Source of the DNA: Rhodocyclaceae bacterium
Lineage (GTDB): Bacteria; Pseudomonadota; Gammaproteobacteria; Burkholderiales; CAIKXV01
NCBI GenBank assembly: GCA_020248265.1
Contig: JADCHX010000011.1
Coordinates: 326,670-390,669 of the forward strand
Direction of reading: 5' to 3'
Length of the DNA: 64,000 nucleotides
Program-made: the position numbers and the translations under genes
Notes under the pieces: model-generated
The model's input: only the letters and a program-made list of their open reading frames with translations
Databases searched by the model: none
What the model was told of the DNA's origin: nothing
Part shown: positions 53,762 through 64,000 of the stretch, piece by piece
How the letters are laid out: every line of letters starts with the position of its first letter
Position numbering within the stretch: the stretch's first letter is position 1

Positions 53762-56700
53762 GCGTACGGACATCAAGAGCGTCCTGATCATCGGGGCTGG
53801 TCCCATCGTCATCGGCCAGGCGTGCGAGTTCGACTATTCCGGCGCGCAGGCGTGCAAGGCGCTGCGCGACGAGGGGTACCGGGTGATCCTGGTCAACTCC
53901 AATCCGGCGACCATCATGACCGACCCGGGGCTGGCCGATGCGACCTACATCGAGCCGATCACCTGGCAGATGGTCGAACGCGTGATCGAGATCGAGAAGC
54001 CCGACGCACTGCTGCCGACGATGGGCGGCCAGACGGCGCTCAACTGCGCGCTCGACCTCGCGAAGCATGGCGTGCTCGAGAAGCATGGTGTCGAGATGAT
54101 CGGCGCCTCGCGCGAGGCGATCGACAAGGCGGAAGACCGCGAGAAGTTCAAGCGGGCGATGGCGAAGATCGGCCTGGCGAGCCCCCGTTCCGCACTCGCC
54201 CACAGCATGGAAGAGGCGCTGCAGGTTCAGGCGGTCGTCGGTTACCCGACGATCATCCGACCCTCGTTCACCCTCGGCGGCACTGGCGGGGGCATCGCCT
54301 ACAACCGCGAAGAATTCGTCGCGATCATCGAGCGCGGCCTGGAGGCTTCGCCGACCAAGGAGGTGCTGGTCGAGGAGTCGGTGATCGGCTGGAAAGAATT
54401 CGAGATGGAGGTCGTGCGCGACCGCAACGACAACTGCATCATCGTCTGCTCGATCGAGAACCTCGACCCGATGGGCGTCCATACCGGCGACTCGATCACC
54501 GTCGCGCCGGCGCAGACGCTCACCGACAAGGAATACCAGATCCTGCGCAACGCCTCGATCGCCTGCCTGCGCGAGATCGGCGTCGAGACCGGTGGCTCGA
54601 ACGTGCAGTTCGCGATCAATCCGGCCGACGGCCGGATGGTGATCATCGAGATGAATCCGCGGGTGTCGCGCTCGTCGGCGCTGGCTTCCAAGGCCACCGG
54701 TTTCCCGATCGCCAAGGTTGCCGCCAAGCTGGCAGTCGGCTACACGCTCGATGAGTTGCGCAACGAGATCACCGGTGGCGCTACGCCAGCCTCGTTCGAG
54801 CCGTCGATCGACTACGTGGTCACCAAGGTACCCCGGTTCGCATTCGAGAAATTCCCGCAGGCCAATTCGCGGCTGACCACGCAGATGAAGTCTGTCGGCG
54901 AGGTGATGGCCATGGGCCGCACCTTCCAGGAGTCGCTGCAGAAGGCGCTGCGCGGGCTCGAGACCGGCGTCGACGGCTTCAACCTGAAGACGGTCGATGC
55001 CGAGACGATCGCGGATGAACTGACCTATCCCGGGCCGGAGCGGCTGTGGTTCCTGGCCGATGCGTTCGGCGTCGGCATGTCGCTCGACGAGGTGCATCGA
55101 CTGACCCGCATCGACCCCTGGTTCCTGGTGCAGATCAAGGAACTGGTCGACCTCGAGTTGTCGATCGAGAAGCGTGCGCTCGAGGACCTCGATCCGGTGG
55201 AACTCCGGATGCTCAAGCGCAAGGGGTTCTCCGACCGTCGGCTTGCCTACCTGACGAAGGCCACCGAGGATGCGGTGCGCGAACGGCGCCACGGCTTCGG
55301 CATCCGCCCGGTCTACAAGCGGGTCGATACCTGCGCGGCCGAGTTCGCCACGTCCACCGCCTACATGTATTCCACCTACGACGAGGAATGCGAGTCGCAT
55401 CCGACGTCGAACCGGAAGATCATGGTGCTCGGCGGCGGGCCGAACCGCATCGGGCAGGGCATCGAGTTCGATTACTGCTGCGTGCACGCCGCGCTCGCGC
55501 TGCGCGAGGACGGCTTCGAGACCATCATGGTCAACTGTAACCCGGAGACCGTGTCGACCGACTACGACACCTCCGACCGGTTGTACTTCGAGCCACTGAC
55601 GCTGGAAGACGTGCTCGAGATCGTCGCCATCGAGAAGCCGTTCGGGGTGATCGTGCAGTTCGGCGGCCAGACGCCGCTGAAGCTCGCGCGCGACCTCGAG
55701 CGCTGCGGCGTGCCGATCATCGGCACCTCGCCCGACTCGATCGACGTCGCGGAAGACCGCGAGCGGTTCCAGAAGCTGATCCACAAGCTGAAGCTCAAGC
55801 AACCGCCCAACCGGACCGCGCGCAGCGCGCCGAAGGCGATCGCGCTGGCCGAAGAGATCGGCTATCCGCTGGTAGTGCGTCCTAGCTACGTGCTCGGCGG
55901 GCGGGCGATGGAGATCGTGCACCGGCAGGCGGACCTCGAGCGCTACATGCGCGAGGCAGTGAAGGTGTCCAACGATTCGCCGGTGCTGCTCGACCGATTC
56001 CTGAACGACGCGATCGAAGTCGACGTCGACGCGGTGAGCGACGGCAAGGTGGTGCTGATCGGTGGCGTGATGGAGCACATCGAGCAGGCCGGCGTGCATT
56101 CGGGCGATTCGGCCTGTTCGCTGCCGCCGTACAGCCTGTCCCCGGCGCTGCAGGACGAACTGCGCGCGCAGACGGTGGCGATGGCGAAGGCGCTGAAGGT
56201 GGTCGGTCTGATGAACGTGCAGTTCGCGATCCAGTCGACGCCCGAAGGCGACCAGATCTACGTGCTCGAGGTGAATCCGCGTGCGTCGCGTACGGTGCCG
56301 TTCGTGTCGAAGGCAACCGGGTTGCCGCTCGCGAAGATCGCCGCGCGCTGCATGGCCGGTATCTCGCTCGCGACGCAGGGCGTGACGAAGGAAGTCGTAC
56401 CGCACTTCTTCTCGGTGAAGGAGGCGGTCTTCCCGTTCGCCAAGTTCCTCGGCGCCGACTCGATCCTTGGCCCCGAGATGAAATCGACCGGCGAGGTGAT
56501 GGGCGTCGGCGAAAGCTTTGCCGAAGCCTTCGTGAAGGCGCAGATGGCTGCCGGCGAGCGCCTGCCGCGCAGCGGCAAGGTATTCATCAGCGTGCGCGAC
56601 GCCGACAAGCCGAAGATCATCGATGTCGCGCGCGTGCTGCATGAACTCGGCTTCTCGCTGATCGCGACCCGTGGTACCGCTGCGGCGCTCGAGGCGGCAG

Positions 56701-56975
56701 GGCTGCCGGTCGCAGCGGTGAACAAGGTGACCGAGGGCAGGCCGCACTGCGTCGACATGATCAAGAACGGCGAGATCGCGATGATCATCAATACGGTCGA
56801 GGAGAAGCGTGCCGCGATCCAGGATTCGTACTCGATCCGTGCGGCTGGGCTGCAGAGCCGCATCGCCAACTTCACCACTGTCGCCGGTGCCCGAGCGGCA
56901 GCCTATGGCATGCGCGATATCCGCGGCATGAAGGTTTACGACCTGCAGGGCCTGCACCGTTCGCTGGCTGCCTGA
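53754..56975 (+). CDS. carB: Carbamoyl-phosphate synthase large subunit
   Basis: The 1073-residue synthetase has two homologous ATP-grasp halves (start [22 protein letters not shown]; second half from [21 protein letters not shown]) and a C-terminal allosteric domain. Length is typical. Start GTG 53754 overlaps carA, so translation is coupled. Confidence 0.99.
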   Translation: MPKRTDIKSVLIIGAGPIVIGQACEFDYSGAQACKALRDEGYRVILVNSNPATIMTDPGLADATYIEPITWQMVERVIEIEKPDALLPTMGGQTALNCALDLAKHGVLEKHGVEMIGASREAIDKAEDREKFKRAMAKIGLASPRSALAHSMEEALQVQAVVGYPTIIRPSFTLGGTGGGIAYNREEFVAIIERGLEASPTKEVLVEESVIGWKEFEMEVVRDRNDNCIIVCSIENLDPMGVHTGDSITVAPAQTLTDKEYQILRNASIACLREIGVETGGSNVQFAINPADGRMVIIEMNPRVSRSSALASKATGFPIAKVAAKLAVGYTLDELRNEITGGATPASFEPSIDYVVTKVPRFAFEKFPQANSRLTTQMKSVGEVMAMGRTFQESLQKALRGLETGVDGFNLKTVDAETIADELTYPGPERLWFLADAFGVGMSLDEVHRLTRIDPWFLVQIKELVDLELSIEKRALEDLDPVELRMLKRKGFSDRRLAYLTKATEDAVRERRHGFGIRPVYKRVDTCAAEFATSTAYMYSTYDEECESHPTSNRKIMVLGGGPNRIGQGIEFDYCCVHAALALREDGFETIMVNCNPETVSTDYDTSDRLYFEPLTLEDVLEIVAIEKPFGVIVQFGGQTPLKLARDLERCGVPIIGTSPDSIDVAEDRERFQKLIHKLKLKQPPNRTARSAPKAIALAEEIGYPLVVRPSYVLGGRAMEIVHRQADLERYMREAVKVSNDSPVLLDRFLNDAIEVDVDAVSDGKVVLIGGVMEHIEQAGVHSGDSACSLPPYSLSPALQDELRAQTVAMAKALKVVGLMNVQFAIQSTPEGDQIYVLEVNPRASRTVPFVSKATGLPLAKIAARCMAGISLATQGVTKEVVPHFFSVKEAVFPFAKFLGADSILGPEMKSTGEVMGVGESFAEAFVKAQMAAGERLPRSGKVFISVRDADKPKIIDVARVLHELGFSLIATRGTAAALEAAGLPVAAVNKVTEGRPHCVDMIKNGEIAMIINTVEEKRAAIQDSYSIRAAGLQSRIANFTTVAGARAAAYGMRDIRGMKVYDLQGLHRSLAA

Positions 56976-57016
56976 CAGGCGCCGCCTTTCCAACCAACCA
57001 TATCGAGGCTGTCCCG

Positions 57017-57493
57017 ATGGCGACTGTTCCGGTGACCGTTATCGGCGCGGAGAAGATGCGCGCCGAACTTCACCACCTGAAGACCGTGGCACGGCATGAA
57101 GTGATCGCAGCGATCAGCGAGGCGCGTGCGCATGGCGACCTGTCCGAGAACGCCGAGTACGATGCGGCAAAGGAACGTCAGGGTTTCATCGAAGGCCGCA
57201 TCGCGGAACTCGAGGGCAAGCTGTCCAACGCGCAGGTGATCGACCCCCGGCTGCTCGACGCAGAAGGGCGGGTCGTGTTCGGCGCCACGGTGGAACTGGA
57301 GGACCTCGCCTCCGGTGACGTGGTGACCTACCAGATCGTCGGAGACGACGAGGCCGACATCAAGCAGAGCAAGATCAGCATTTCGTCGCCGATCTCGCGT
57401 GCACTGATCGGCAAGTATGCCGGCGACATCGCCGAGGTCCAGGCCCCTGGTGGCGCACGCGAGTACGAAGTGCTCGACGTCAAGTACATCTGA
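57017..57493 (+). CDS. greA: Transcription elongation factor GreA
   Basis: GreA rescues RNA polymerase stalled by backtracking by promoting transcript cleavage. The 158-residue protein has the coiled coil with the acidic tip [14 protein letters not shown] and the C-terminal FKBP-like domain with [17 protein letters not shown]. Start ATG 57017, 41 bp after carB, as in many betaproteobacteria. Confidence 0.98.
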   Translation: MATVPVTVIGAEKMRAELHHLKTVARHEVIAAISEARAHGDLSENAEYDAAKERQGFIEGRIAELEGKLSNAQVIDPRLLDAEGRVVFGATVELEDLASGDVVTYQIVGDDEADIKQSKISISSPISRALIGKYAGDIAEVQAPGGAREYEVLDVKYI

Positions 57494-57503
57494 GGCGGTC
57501 CGA

Positions 57504-57965
57504 TTGAAACGGCTTGGTGAAGCACTGCACTGGCTTGCGGTCGCGGGCTGGGCAGGGGCCCTCTGGGCCGTCGGCCTGCTGGTCGCGCCGACGTTGTTCT
57601 CGGTGCTGGACGACCGCGCTCTCGCCGGACGCCTCGCCGGGGTGCTGTTCGACAGCGTGGCGTGGATCGGCATCGGCTGCGCATCCTGGTTGTTGCTGTT
57701 CCGTATCGTACGCTTCGGTGGCTCGGCGTTCCGTCAGGGCTTCACCTGGGTGGTGCTGCTGATGCTGGCCCTGGTGCTGGTCGGAAAGTTCGGCGTACAG
57801 CCGATCCTGGCCGGGCTGCGTGAGCAGCAATTGGCCAAGGAAATCGTCGAGAGCGTGTTCCGGGAGCGCTTCGGCACCTGGCACGGCGTGTCCAGCGTGC
57901 TCTACCTGGTGCAGTGCATGCTGGCGGTCGCCATGGTGCTGCTGCAGCGTACCGGCCTGCGCTGA
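57504..57965 (+). CDS. DUF4149 membrane protein
   Basis: The 153-residue protein has four membrane helices (GEALHWLAVAGWAGALWAVGLLVAP first; then around residues 45-66, 78-98 and 130-148). It matches the DUF4149 pattern often found beside greA and yhbY in betaproteobacteria. The start is TTG 57504, 10 bp after the greA stop, behind TGAGGCGG. Function unknown. Confidence 0.85.
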   Translation: MKRLGEALHWLAVAGWAGALWAVGLLVAPTLFSVLDDRALAGRLAGVLFDSVAWIGIGCASWLLLFRIVRFGGSAFRQGFTWVVLLMLALVLVGKFGVQPILAGLREQQLAKEIVESVFRERFGTWHGVSSVLYLVQCMLAVAMVLLQRTGLR

Positions 57966-58038
57966 TCCGGGGCACCTCTGCCGGGCTCCGGCTGGCAGCC
58001 TGGGCGGGCAGTGCCGCAGCGTGCCGCGCTACCGGGGC

Positions 58039-58401
58039 TCAGTGTGACTGGTAGGCGCGCTTGGTGCGCTTGCGCGCCGGACCCGCCGGCTTGCGTGAAC
58101 GCGACGGCGCTGCTGCCGGTTCGTCCGGCTTCGGACGCCACAGCACGAGCACGCGGCCGATCGACTGCACCGGTGCGCAGTCGAGTTGCTCTGAAAGAGC
58201 GTGCAGCCAGCCGGCCCGCTCTTCTCGTTCGTCGGAGCCGGCGCGCACCTTGATCAACGCATGGCTGCGCAGGCAGAGGTCGATTTCCTTCAGGACGGCC
58301 GGCGTGATGCCGGCCTTGCCGATCGCGGCGACTGGCGACAGAGCATGGGCGTCGGCCTTCAGCGCCTTGCGCTCGGCGGGGGTGAGTTCGATTGCAGGCA
58401 T
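58039..58401 (-). CDS. yhbY: YhbY-family RNA-binding protein (CRM domain)
   Basis: The 120-residue protein is a single CRM RNA-binding domain (LTPAERKALKADAHALSPVAAIGKAGITPAVLKEIDLCLRSHALIKV region) with a basic C-terminal tail (SRKPAGPARKRTKRAYQ). YhbY associates with the large ribosomal subunit and assembly. It is divergent from rlmE, 89 bp away, as in E. coli. Start ATG 58401. Confidence 0.96.
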   Translation of the reverse strand: MPAIELTPAERKALKADAHALSPVAAIGKAGITPAVLKEIDLCLRSHALIKVRAGSDEREERAGWLHALSEQLDCAPVQSIGRVLVLWRPKPDEPAAAPSRSRKPAGPARKRTKRAYQSH

Positions 58402-58490
58402 CGGTGCTCCGGCACGGCAGGGTCGCGAAGTGTAATCTGCACGGCCGGCCAGCGCATCCCGCGTGGGGCCGTTGACGGACCGGCACGGCG

Positions 58491-59123
58491 ATGAAACGCT
58501 CGAACAGCAGCAACACCTGGCTCAGGGAACACGAGAACGACGCCTACGTCCTGTTGTCGCGCAAGGAAGGGTTCCGGTCCCGGGCGGTCTACAAGCTGAC
58601 CGAGATCGACGGCAAGGACCGCCTCCTGCGGCCGGGCGCGACGGTGATCGACCTCGGCGCAGCGCCGGGCAGTTGGGCCCAGTACGCCGTGAAGCGCATC
58701 CAGCCGGCTGGCCGGCTGATCGCGGTCGACCTGCTGGAGATCGAACCGCTGCCCGGCGTGGAGATCATTCAGGGCGATTTCACCGACGATGCAGTTCTGG
58801 CGCAGATCGATGCCCGGCTTGCCGGCCGGCCGGTCGACCTTGTGCTTTCCGACATGGCCCCCAATATCTCGGGTATCGCGTCGATGGACCAGGCGCGCGC
58901 GGTGAACCTGGCAGAACTGGCGCTGGAGTTCGCCCGCGGACGGCTGGCCCCGGGCGGCGCCTTTCTGGTAAAGACATTCCAGGGTGCGGGTTACCCGGAT
59001 TTCCGGGCACAGATGATGGAAACCTTCAGGACGGTCGCCAGCCGCAAGCCGGCGGCCTCGCGCGACCGCAGCAGCGAGCAGTTCCTGCTGGGCCGTCAGC
59101 TGAAACGGCCGGCAGGCGGCTAA
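58491..59123 (+). CDS. rlmE: 23S rRNA (uridine-2552-2'-O)-methyltransferase RlmE
   Basis: The 210-residue SAM-dependent enzyme methylates U2552 of 23S rRNA. It has the SAM motif VIDLGAAPGSWAQYA and the K-D-K-E tetrad: Lys in FRSRAVYKL, Asp in LVLSDMAPNISG, Lys in FLVKTFQG and Glu in DRSSEQFLL. Start ATG 58491. ftsH follows in the same direction. Confidence 0.98.
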   Translation: MKRSNSSNTWLREHENDAYVLLSRKEGFRSRAVYKLTEIDGKDRLLRPGATVIDLGAAPGSWAQYAVKRIQPAGRLIAVDLLEIEPLPGVEIIQGDFTDDAVLAQIDARLAGRPVDLVLSDMAPNISGIASMDQARAVNLAELALEFARGRLAPGGAFLVKTFQGAGYPDFRAQMMETFRTVASRKPAASRDRSSEQFLLGRQLKRPAGG

Positions 59124-59292
59124 AGCGCTGCAGGCACGCCGGTTTTGGTCGATATGGATGCATCAGGCAGCACAGTCAGGGCTGGCCGCGTTGGTCGGGG
59201 CAGGGCCGGGGCCGTACCCGGCAGGTTTCAGGTTTAGAATGTTCGCTTTCGCGCGGGTCATCGCCCGCACGTGACCCCAGCAGGAGCAGCGC

Positions 59293-61191
59293 TTGAACAA
59301 CCTCGTGAAGAACGTCGCGATCTGGCTGGTCATAGCCCTTGTGCTCATGACCGTTTTCCAGCAGTTCAACACGCGCCAGGTCCAGAGCAACACGCTGGAG
59401 TACTCCCAGTTCATCGAAGAGGTGAAGGCGGGCCGTGTTGCCAAGGTCACCATCGAGGGCCGGGTCATCAAGGGCCTGCGCAGCGACGGCAAGCGCTTCG
59501 TCACCTACTCCCCTTCCGATCCATGGCTGGTCAGCGACCTGCTGAAGAGCGGCGTGATCATCGAGGCGAAGCCGGAGGAAGAGCCGTCGCTGCTGATGAA
59601 TATCTTCGTCTCCTGGTTCCCGATGCTGCTGCTGATCGCGGTCTGGGTGTTCTTCATGCGCCAGATGCAGGGCGGCGGGCGGGGCGGGGCGTTCTCGTTC
59701 GGCAAGAGCCGGGCCAAGCTGCACGACGAGAACAGCAATCAGATCACCTTCGTCGACGTGGCCGGCTGCGAAGAGGCGAAGGAAGAAGTGTCCGAGCTGG
59801 TCGATTTCCTGCGCGACCCGTCCAAGTTCCAGAAGCTGGGTGGCCGCATCCCGCGCGGCGTGTTGATGGTCGGCAGCCCGGGTACCGGCAAGACGCTGCT
59901 CGCCAAGGCGATCGCCGGCGAAGCCAAGGTGCCATTCTTCTCGATCTCGGGTTCGGACTTCGTCGAGATGTTCGTCGGCGTCGGTGCGGCGAGGGTGCGC
60001 GACATGTTCGAGCAGGCGAAGAAGCATGCACCGTGCATCCTGTTCATCGACGAGATCGATGCCGTCGGCCGCCAGCGCGGTGCCGGGCTGGGTGGTGGCA
60101 ACGACGAGCGCGAGCAGACCCTCAACCAGCTGCTGGTCGAGATGGATGGTTTCGAGGGCGCGGTCGGCGTGATCGTCATCGCCGCGACCAATCGTCCGGA
60201 TGTGCTCGATCCGGCGCTGCTGCGCCCGGGCCGCTTCGACCGCCAGGTGGTGGTGCCGCTGCCCGACATCCGGGGCCGCGAGCAGATCCTCCAGGTGCAC
60301 ATGCGCAAGGTTCCGATTTCGCCGGACGTGCGGGCGGACATCCTGGCACGCGGCTGCCCCGGCTTCTCCGGTGCCGACCTCGCCAACCTGGTGAACGAGG
60401 CCGCGCTGTTTGCCGCGCGCAAGAACAAACGCCTGGTCGACATGGACGACTTCGAGAAGGCCAAGGACAAGATCATGATGGGCGCTGAGCGCCGGTCGAT
60501 GGTCATGCCCGAACACGAGCGCAAGAATACCGCGTACCACGAGTCCGGCCATGCACTGGTCGCGCGCATGCTCGACAAGACCGACCCGGTACACAAGGTC
60601 ACCATCATCCCGCGCGGCCGCGCCCTCGGCGTCACCATGCAGCTGCCGGTCGAAGACCGCTACAGCATGGACCGCGAGCAGATCCTGCAGAACATCGCCG
60701 TGTTGTTCGGCGGTCGTATCGCCGAAGAAGTGTTCATGGGCCAGATGACCACCGGCGCCTCGAACGACTTCGAGCGGGCCACCGACCTTGCACGCAAGAT
60801 GGTTACCCAGTGGGGCATGAGCAAGGAGCTTGGCACCATGGTGTATGGCGAGAACGAGGGCGAAGTGTTCCTCGGCCGCTCGATCACCACGCACAAGAAC
60901 GTGTCCGAGGCAACCATGCAGCAGGTGGACGCCGAGATCCGACGCATCATCGACCAGCAGTACACGCTGGCGCGCCGGCTGATCGAAGAGAACTCCGACA
61001 AGATGCATGCGATGGCCAATGCCCTGCTCGAGTTCGAGACGATCGATGCCGAGCAGATACAGGACATCATGGAAGGTCGCCCGCCGCGTCCGCCGAAGCC
61101 GTCCCAGCCGCCGGCCTCGTCGCCGGGTGGTGGCAACGCCTCCACGCCGAGTGCGCCCGCGCCGTCCACGACGCCCGCGACCGAGGCCTGA
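59293..61191 (+). CDS. ftsH: ATP-dependent zinc metalloprotease FtsH
   Basis: The 632-residue AAA+ membrane protease degrades misfolded and regulatory proteins, such as sigma-32 in E. coli. It has two N-terminal membrane helices (around residues 5-24 and 100-118), Walker A GSPGTGKT (Lys 200), Walker [13 protein letters not shown] and the zinc motif HESGH (416-420). The start is TTG 59293 behind CAGGAGCAG. A TAGAAT -10-like hexamer lies at 59235. The C-terminal tail is Pro/Ala/Ser-rich. Confidence 0.98.
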   Translation: MNNLVKNVAIWLVIALVLMTVFQQFNTRQVQSNTLEYSQFIEEVKAGRVAKVTIEGRVIKGLRSDGKRFVTYSPSDPWLVSDLLKSGVIIEAKPEEEPSLLMNIFVSWFPMLLLIAVWVFFMRQMQGGGRGGAFSFGKSRAKLHDENSNQITFVDVAGCEEAKEEVSELVDFLRDPSKFQKLGGRIPRGVLMVGSPGTGKTLLAKAIAGEAKVPFFSISGSDFVEMFVGVGAARVRDMFEQAKKHAPCILFIDEIDAVGRQRGAGLGGGNDEREQTLNQLLVEMDGFEGAVGVIVIAATNRPDVLDPALLRPGRFDRQVVVPLPDIRGREQILQVHMRKVPISPDVRADILARGCPGFSGADLANLVNEAALFAARKNKRLVDMDDFEKAKDKIMMGAERRSMVMPEHERKNTAYHESGHALVARMLDKTDPVHKVTIIPRGRALGVTMQLPVEDRYSMDREQILQNIAVLFGGRIAEEVFMGQMTTGASNDFERATDLARKMVTQWGMSKELGTMVYGENEGEVFLGRSITTHKNVSEATMQQVDAEIRRIIDQQYTLARRLIEENSDKMHAMANALLEFETIDAEQIQDIMEGRPPRPPKPSQPPASSPGGGNASTPSAPAPSTTPATEA

Positions 61192-61213
61192 GCACGCACG
61201 CAGGGACGGTTCC

Positions 61214-62071
61214 GTGCGCCGATACTGGAGCTGCGGGCGGTATCGCCTGTCGCTCGACGTGCCCCGCCTGATGGGCGTGATCAACGTCACGCCCGATTCG
61301 TTCTCCGACGGCGGCAAGTTCCTCGATGCCGCAGCGGCGCTGGCGCACGGCGGGACGCTGGTCGACGAGGGTGCGGACATCCTCGACGTCGGCGGTGAGT
61401 CGACCCGCCCCGGTGCGGCCGAGGTCAGCGTGTCGGACGAGATGCAGAGGGTGTTGCCGGTGATCGAAGGGCTGGTCGACGCCGGCGTGCCGATCTCGGT
61501 CGATACAGTGAAGCCGGCGGTGATGAGTGCCGCGATCGCCGCCGGCGCGTCGATCATCAACGACATCCAGGGCCTGCGTACGCCGGGTGCCCTGGAGACG
61601 CTGGCCGAGAGCGAGGCGGGCGTCTGCGTGATGCACATGCAGGGCACGCCGGCGACGATGCAGCGCGAGCCGCGTTACGACGACGTCGTGGCCGAGGTCT
61701 ACGCTTTCCTGTCCGGCCGGGTGGATGCGCTGGTCCACGCGGGCGTCGTGCGCGAGCGGATCGCGGTGGACCCCGGCATCGGTTTCGGCAAGACGCTCGA
61801 GCACAACGTGGCGCTGCTGCATGCCCTGCCGCGTTTTCGCCAGCTCGGCTGCGCTGTGCTGGTCGGCCTGTCGCGCAAGTCGATGCTCGGTGCGCTCACC
61901 GGGCGGGCGACCGGCGAACGGCTGGCGGCCAGCGTCGGCGGCGCTCTGTGGTGCGCGCTGCACGGCGCTGACATAATCAGGGTCCACGACGTGCGCGAGA
62001 CGCGGGATGCCCTTTCTGTCTGGCGCGCGCTCGACGCGTCCAACCCCACAGGCACAAGACCTCACCCTTGA
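61214..62071 (+). CDS. folP: Dihydropteroate synthase
   Basis: The 285-residue TIM-barrel enzyme joins p-aminobenzoate to dihydropterin pyrophosphate in folate synthesis, the sulfonamide target. It has [41 protein letters not shown] and [10 protein letters not shown]. The start is GTG 61214 behind AGGGA. Its stop overlaps the start of glmM (TTGA). Confidence 0.97.
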   Translation: MRRYWSCGRYRLSLDVPRLMGVINVTPDSFSDGGKFLDAAAALAHGGTLVDEGADILDVGGESTRPGAAEVSVSDEMQRVLPVIEGLVDAGVPISVDTVKPAVMSAAIAAGASIINDIQGLRTPGALETLAESEAGVCVMHMQGTPATMQREPRYDDVVAEVYAFLSGRVDALVHAGVVRERIAVDPGIGFGKTLEHNVALLHALPRFRQLGCAVLVGLSRKSMLGALTGRATGERLAASVGGALWCALHGADIIRVHDVRETRDALSVWRALDASNPTGTRPHP

Positions 62072-63450
62072 CCCGCAAGTACTTCGGCACCGACGGCGTG
62101 CGCGGCCGCGTAGGCCAGCCCCCGATCACCCCTGATTTCGTGATGCGCCTGGGCAATGCCGCCGGCCGCGTGCTGGCGGGCTTCGCCGAGCAGCCCGGCG
62201 AGGGCTCCACGCCCGGGCCGGGCCGCGCGCCGGCGCAGCCGGCGGTGGTCATCGGCAAGGACACGCGTGTGTCCGGTTACATGCTCGAATCCGCTCTGCA
62301 GGCCGGGCTGTCTGCCGCCGGGGTCGATGTATACCTGTGTGGTCCGATGCCGACGCCCGCGGTCGCCTACCTCGCGCGCGCGCTGCGTCTGTCGGCAGGT
62401 ATCGTGATCAGTGCCTCGCACAATCCGTACGAGGACAACGGCATCAAGTTTTTCTCCGGCGATGGCAACAAGCTGCCGGACGCGGTCGAGCTCGAGATAG
62501 AGCGGGTGGTAGATGAACCGATGATCACGCGCGAATCCGCCAGTCTTGGCCGCGCGCGGCGGATCACCGATGCCGGCGGGCGCTACATCGAGTTCTGCAA
62601 GGGCACCTTCCCGGCCGAGCGCGACCTGCGCGGGCTTCGCATCGTGGTCGATTCTGCCCATGGCGCGACCTACCATGTCGCCGGGCCGGTGTTCCACGAA
62701 CTGGGCGCCGATGTGATCCCGATCGGCAACCAGCCCGACGGCTTCAATATCAACCGCAGCTTCGGGGCGACCCATCCGGCCGCGCTGCGCGACGCGGTGA
62801 AGGCCAATCGCGCCCACCTCGGCATCGCGCTGGACGGCGACGGCGACCGTCTGCTGATGTGCGACCAGGACGGCACCGTCTACGACGGCGACCAGCTGCT
62901 GCATGCGATCGTGGTCGATCGCCACGAGCACGGCGAGCTGGTCGGTGGCGTGGTCGGTACGCTGATGACGAACCTCGCGCTTGAGCGCGCGCTGGCGGCG
63001 CGCGGCATTCCGTTCGCGCGCGCGGCGGTCGGCGACCGCTACGTGCTCGAGCAGTTGCGCGCGCGCGGCTGGCAGGTCGGTGGCGAAAATTCCGGGCATA
63101 TCCTCTGTCTCGACCGCCATACCACCGGCGACGGCATCGTCTCGGCGCTGCAGGTGCTTGCTGCAATGCAGCGAGGGCAGCGGACCCTGGCCGAGATCGC
63201 GGGTTCGCTGGTGTTGTTCCCGCAGGTACTCATCAACGTCCGCACCGACAAGCCGGCGGCCTACCGCGACGATCCTGACGTTGTGAAGGCAGTGGCCGAT
63301 GCCGGCGAGGCGCTGGGATCGCGCGGACGCGTGCTGTTGCGGCCATCGGGGACCGAGCCGGTGGTGCGGGTGATGGTCGAGTCGGACAGGGAATCGTTGT
63401 CGCGCGGCTGCGCCGAATCGATCGCGGCGGCGATCGGCAAGGCTGGCTGA
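62068..63450 (+). CDS. glmM: Phosphoglucosamine mutase
   Basis: The 460-residue enzyme isomerises glucosamine-6-phosphate to glucosamine-1-phosphate for UDP-GlcNAc. It has [11 protein letters not shown], the phosphorylated Ser 117 in [12 protein letters not shown], the metal loop ALDGDGDR and [11 protein letters not shown]. Start TTG 62068 overlaps folP. Residues about 40-55 ([12 protein letters not shown]) form a small insertion relative to E. coli. Confidence 0.98.
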   Translation: MTRKYFGTDGVRGRVGQPPITPDFVMRLGNAAGRVLAGFAEQPGEGSTPGPGRAPAQPAVVIGKDTRVSGYMLESALQAGLSAAGVDVYLCGPMPTPAVAYLARALRLSAGIVISASHNPYEDNGIKFFSGDGNKLPDAVELEIERVVDEPMITRESASLGRARRITDAGGRYIEFCKGTFPAERDLRGLRIVVDSAHGATYHVAGPVFHELGADVIPIGNQPDGFNINRSFGATHPAALRDAVKANRAHLGIALDGDGDRLLMCDQDGTVYDGDQLLHAIVVDRHEHGELVGGVVGTLMTNLALERALAARGIPFARAAVGDRYVLEQLRARGWQVGGENSGHILCLDRHTTGDGIVSALQVLAAMQRGQRTLAEIAGSLVLFPQVLINVRTDKPAAYRDDPDVVKAVADAGEALGSRGRVLLRPSGTEPVVRVMVESDRESLSRGCAESIAAAIGKAG

Positions 63451-63472
63451 AGCCTTCGGCGTGGGGATTTGA

Positions 63473-63506
63473 CAGTAACAGTCCTGTCATGTGGTGGCGC
63501 TAGACT
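63473..63506 (+). promoter_or_regulatory. Pho box and -10 of pstS
   Basis: CAGTAAC-AGTC-CTGTCAT at 63473-63490 has the 11-bp repeat period of PhoB sites (CTGTCAY units), with one good and one moderate half. A TAGACT -10-like hexamer follows at 63501-63506, which places the box where a -35 would be. This is the usual layout for PhoB-activated genes. Confidence 0.65.
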
Positions 63507-63540
63507 CGGCCGCAAACCAGACGAAGAGGAAATCGACGAC

Positions 63541-64000
63541 ATGAAACTGAGCCGCCTGCTTGCCGCCGCAACCGCCACGTTGACTTTCGTGGCAGCCTCG
63601 GCTGCGATCGCCCAGGTTACCGAGATCACCGGCGCCGGCGCGACCTTCCCTGCGCCGCTGTACGCGCGCTGGGCCGCTGATTACAACAAGGCCACCGGCG
63701 TGCGCATGAACTACCAGTCGATCGGATCCGGTGGCGGTCTGCGCCAGATCCGTGGCAAGACGGTGTTTTTCGGCGCGTCGGACGTGCCGCTCACCGATGA
63801 GGAACTGGCCAAGGACGGACTGTTCCAGTTCCCCACGGTCATCGGCGGCGTAGTGCCGATCATCAACATTGCCGGCCTGCAGGCGCGCCAGCTTCGGCTG
63901 ACCGGCGAGATCCTGGCCGACATCTATCTGGGCAAGATCACCCGCTGGAACGACCCGGTGATCGTCAAGCTCAATCCGGGTGTCAAGCTGCCGGACGCGC
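63541..64000 (+). CDS. pstS: Phosphate ABC transporter substrate-binding protein PstS (3' end outside the window)
   Basis: PstS binds phosphate in the periplasm for the PstCAB transporter. The visible 153 residues begin with a signal peptide (MKLSRLLAAATATLTFVAA), then VTEITGAGATFPAPLYARW and YQSIGSGGGLRQI, the phosphate-binding loops, and GASDVPLTDEELAKDGLFQFP. It starts at ATG 63541 behind GAGG and is preceded by a Pho box. The gene runs past the end of the window. Confidence 0.97.
   Translation, partial: MKLSRLLAAATATLTFVAASAAIAQVTEITGAGATFPAPLYARWAADYNKATGVRMNYQSIGSGGGLRQIRGKTVFFGASDVPLTDEELAKDGLFQFPTVIGGVVPIINIAGLQARQLRLTGEILADIYLGKITRWNDPVIVKLNPGVKLPDA

Noticed and set aside
53730-56993. 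Long minus-strand frame of about 1087 codons opposite carB
   Set aside because: Same effect of codon bias opposite carB; no recognisable domain.
63469-63474. TTGACA as the -35 of pstS
   Set aside because: The best -10 (TAGACT at 63501) is 26 bp away, too far; the Pho box explains the layout better.

Overview
The window is a stretch of high-GC betaproteobacterial chromosome, most like the order Burkholderiales. Two things point there. Positions 39505-64000 carry a core gene order familiar from that class: dnaJ-dnaK-grpE, hemH, hrcA, nadK-recN, fur, bamE-dapB, carAB-greA, yhbY, rlmE-ftsH-folP-glmM-pstS. The accessory half holds four separate Bug-type (TctC) solute receptors, a family greatly expanded in Burkholderiales. 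I found no rRNA, tRNA, CRISPR array, insertion sequence or prophage. The window opens inside nadA and closes inside pstS.

Positions 1-9200 hold the end of nadA, a ybhP-clsB pair for cardiolipin synthesis, a small membrane protein, a 335-bp intergenic region, an ATM1-type ABC exporter, a PBP7-type endopeptidase, an EgtD-like histidine methyltransferase and an enolase-superfamily gene broken by a one-base frameshift. The intergenic region carries a sigma-54 promoter followed after about 85 bp by a strong terminator, so it looks like a small RNA gene. Positions 9177-16702 are catabolic: a flavin 2-hydroxyacid oxidase, two Bug receptors, a FAH-family hydrolase, and a divergent Lrp regulator/AceE-type E1 pair separated by a 15-bp palindrome.

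Positions 16711-26827 hold a transglutaminase-like protein, an HtrA-like protein that has lost two of its three catalytic residues, a cyclic-nucleotide-binding domain fused to an SLC13 permease, a glycine-rich membrane protein, mmsA, two universal stress proteins behind an FNR-type promoter, an UPF0149/SEC-C protein and an ion-transporter-superfamily permease. At 26843-28564 (minus) lies the most striking gene: a flagellin with a zinc metallopeptidase domain (HExxH) inserted in its variable region, i.e. a flagellinolysin, with a good sigma-28 promoter and no other flagellar gene nearby. Positions 28778-39462 return to accessory metabolism: a hydroxyacid dehydrogenase, a Tat-exported Kelch protein, a lipoprotein with HExxH, an SDR-amidase-Bug operon, PuuD urate oxidase, a Bug-quinone oxidoreductase pair and a DUF2076 protein.

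The core half carries readable regulation. There is a sigma-32 promoter for grpE-dnaK-dnaJ overlapped by an inverted repeat, a terminator-like hairpin between dnaK and dnaJ, a long carAB leader and a Pho box before pstS. Together with the sigma-54, sigma-28 and FNR-type sites, the window shows control by at least five different regulators. All site calls are by eye and untested; no searches were run.
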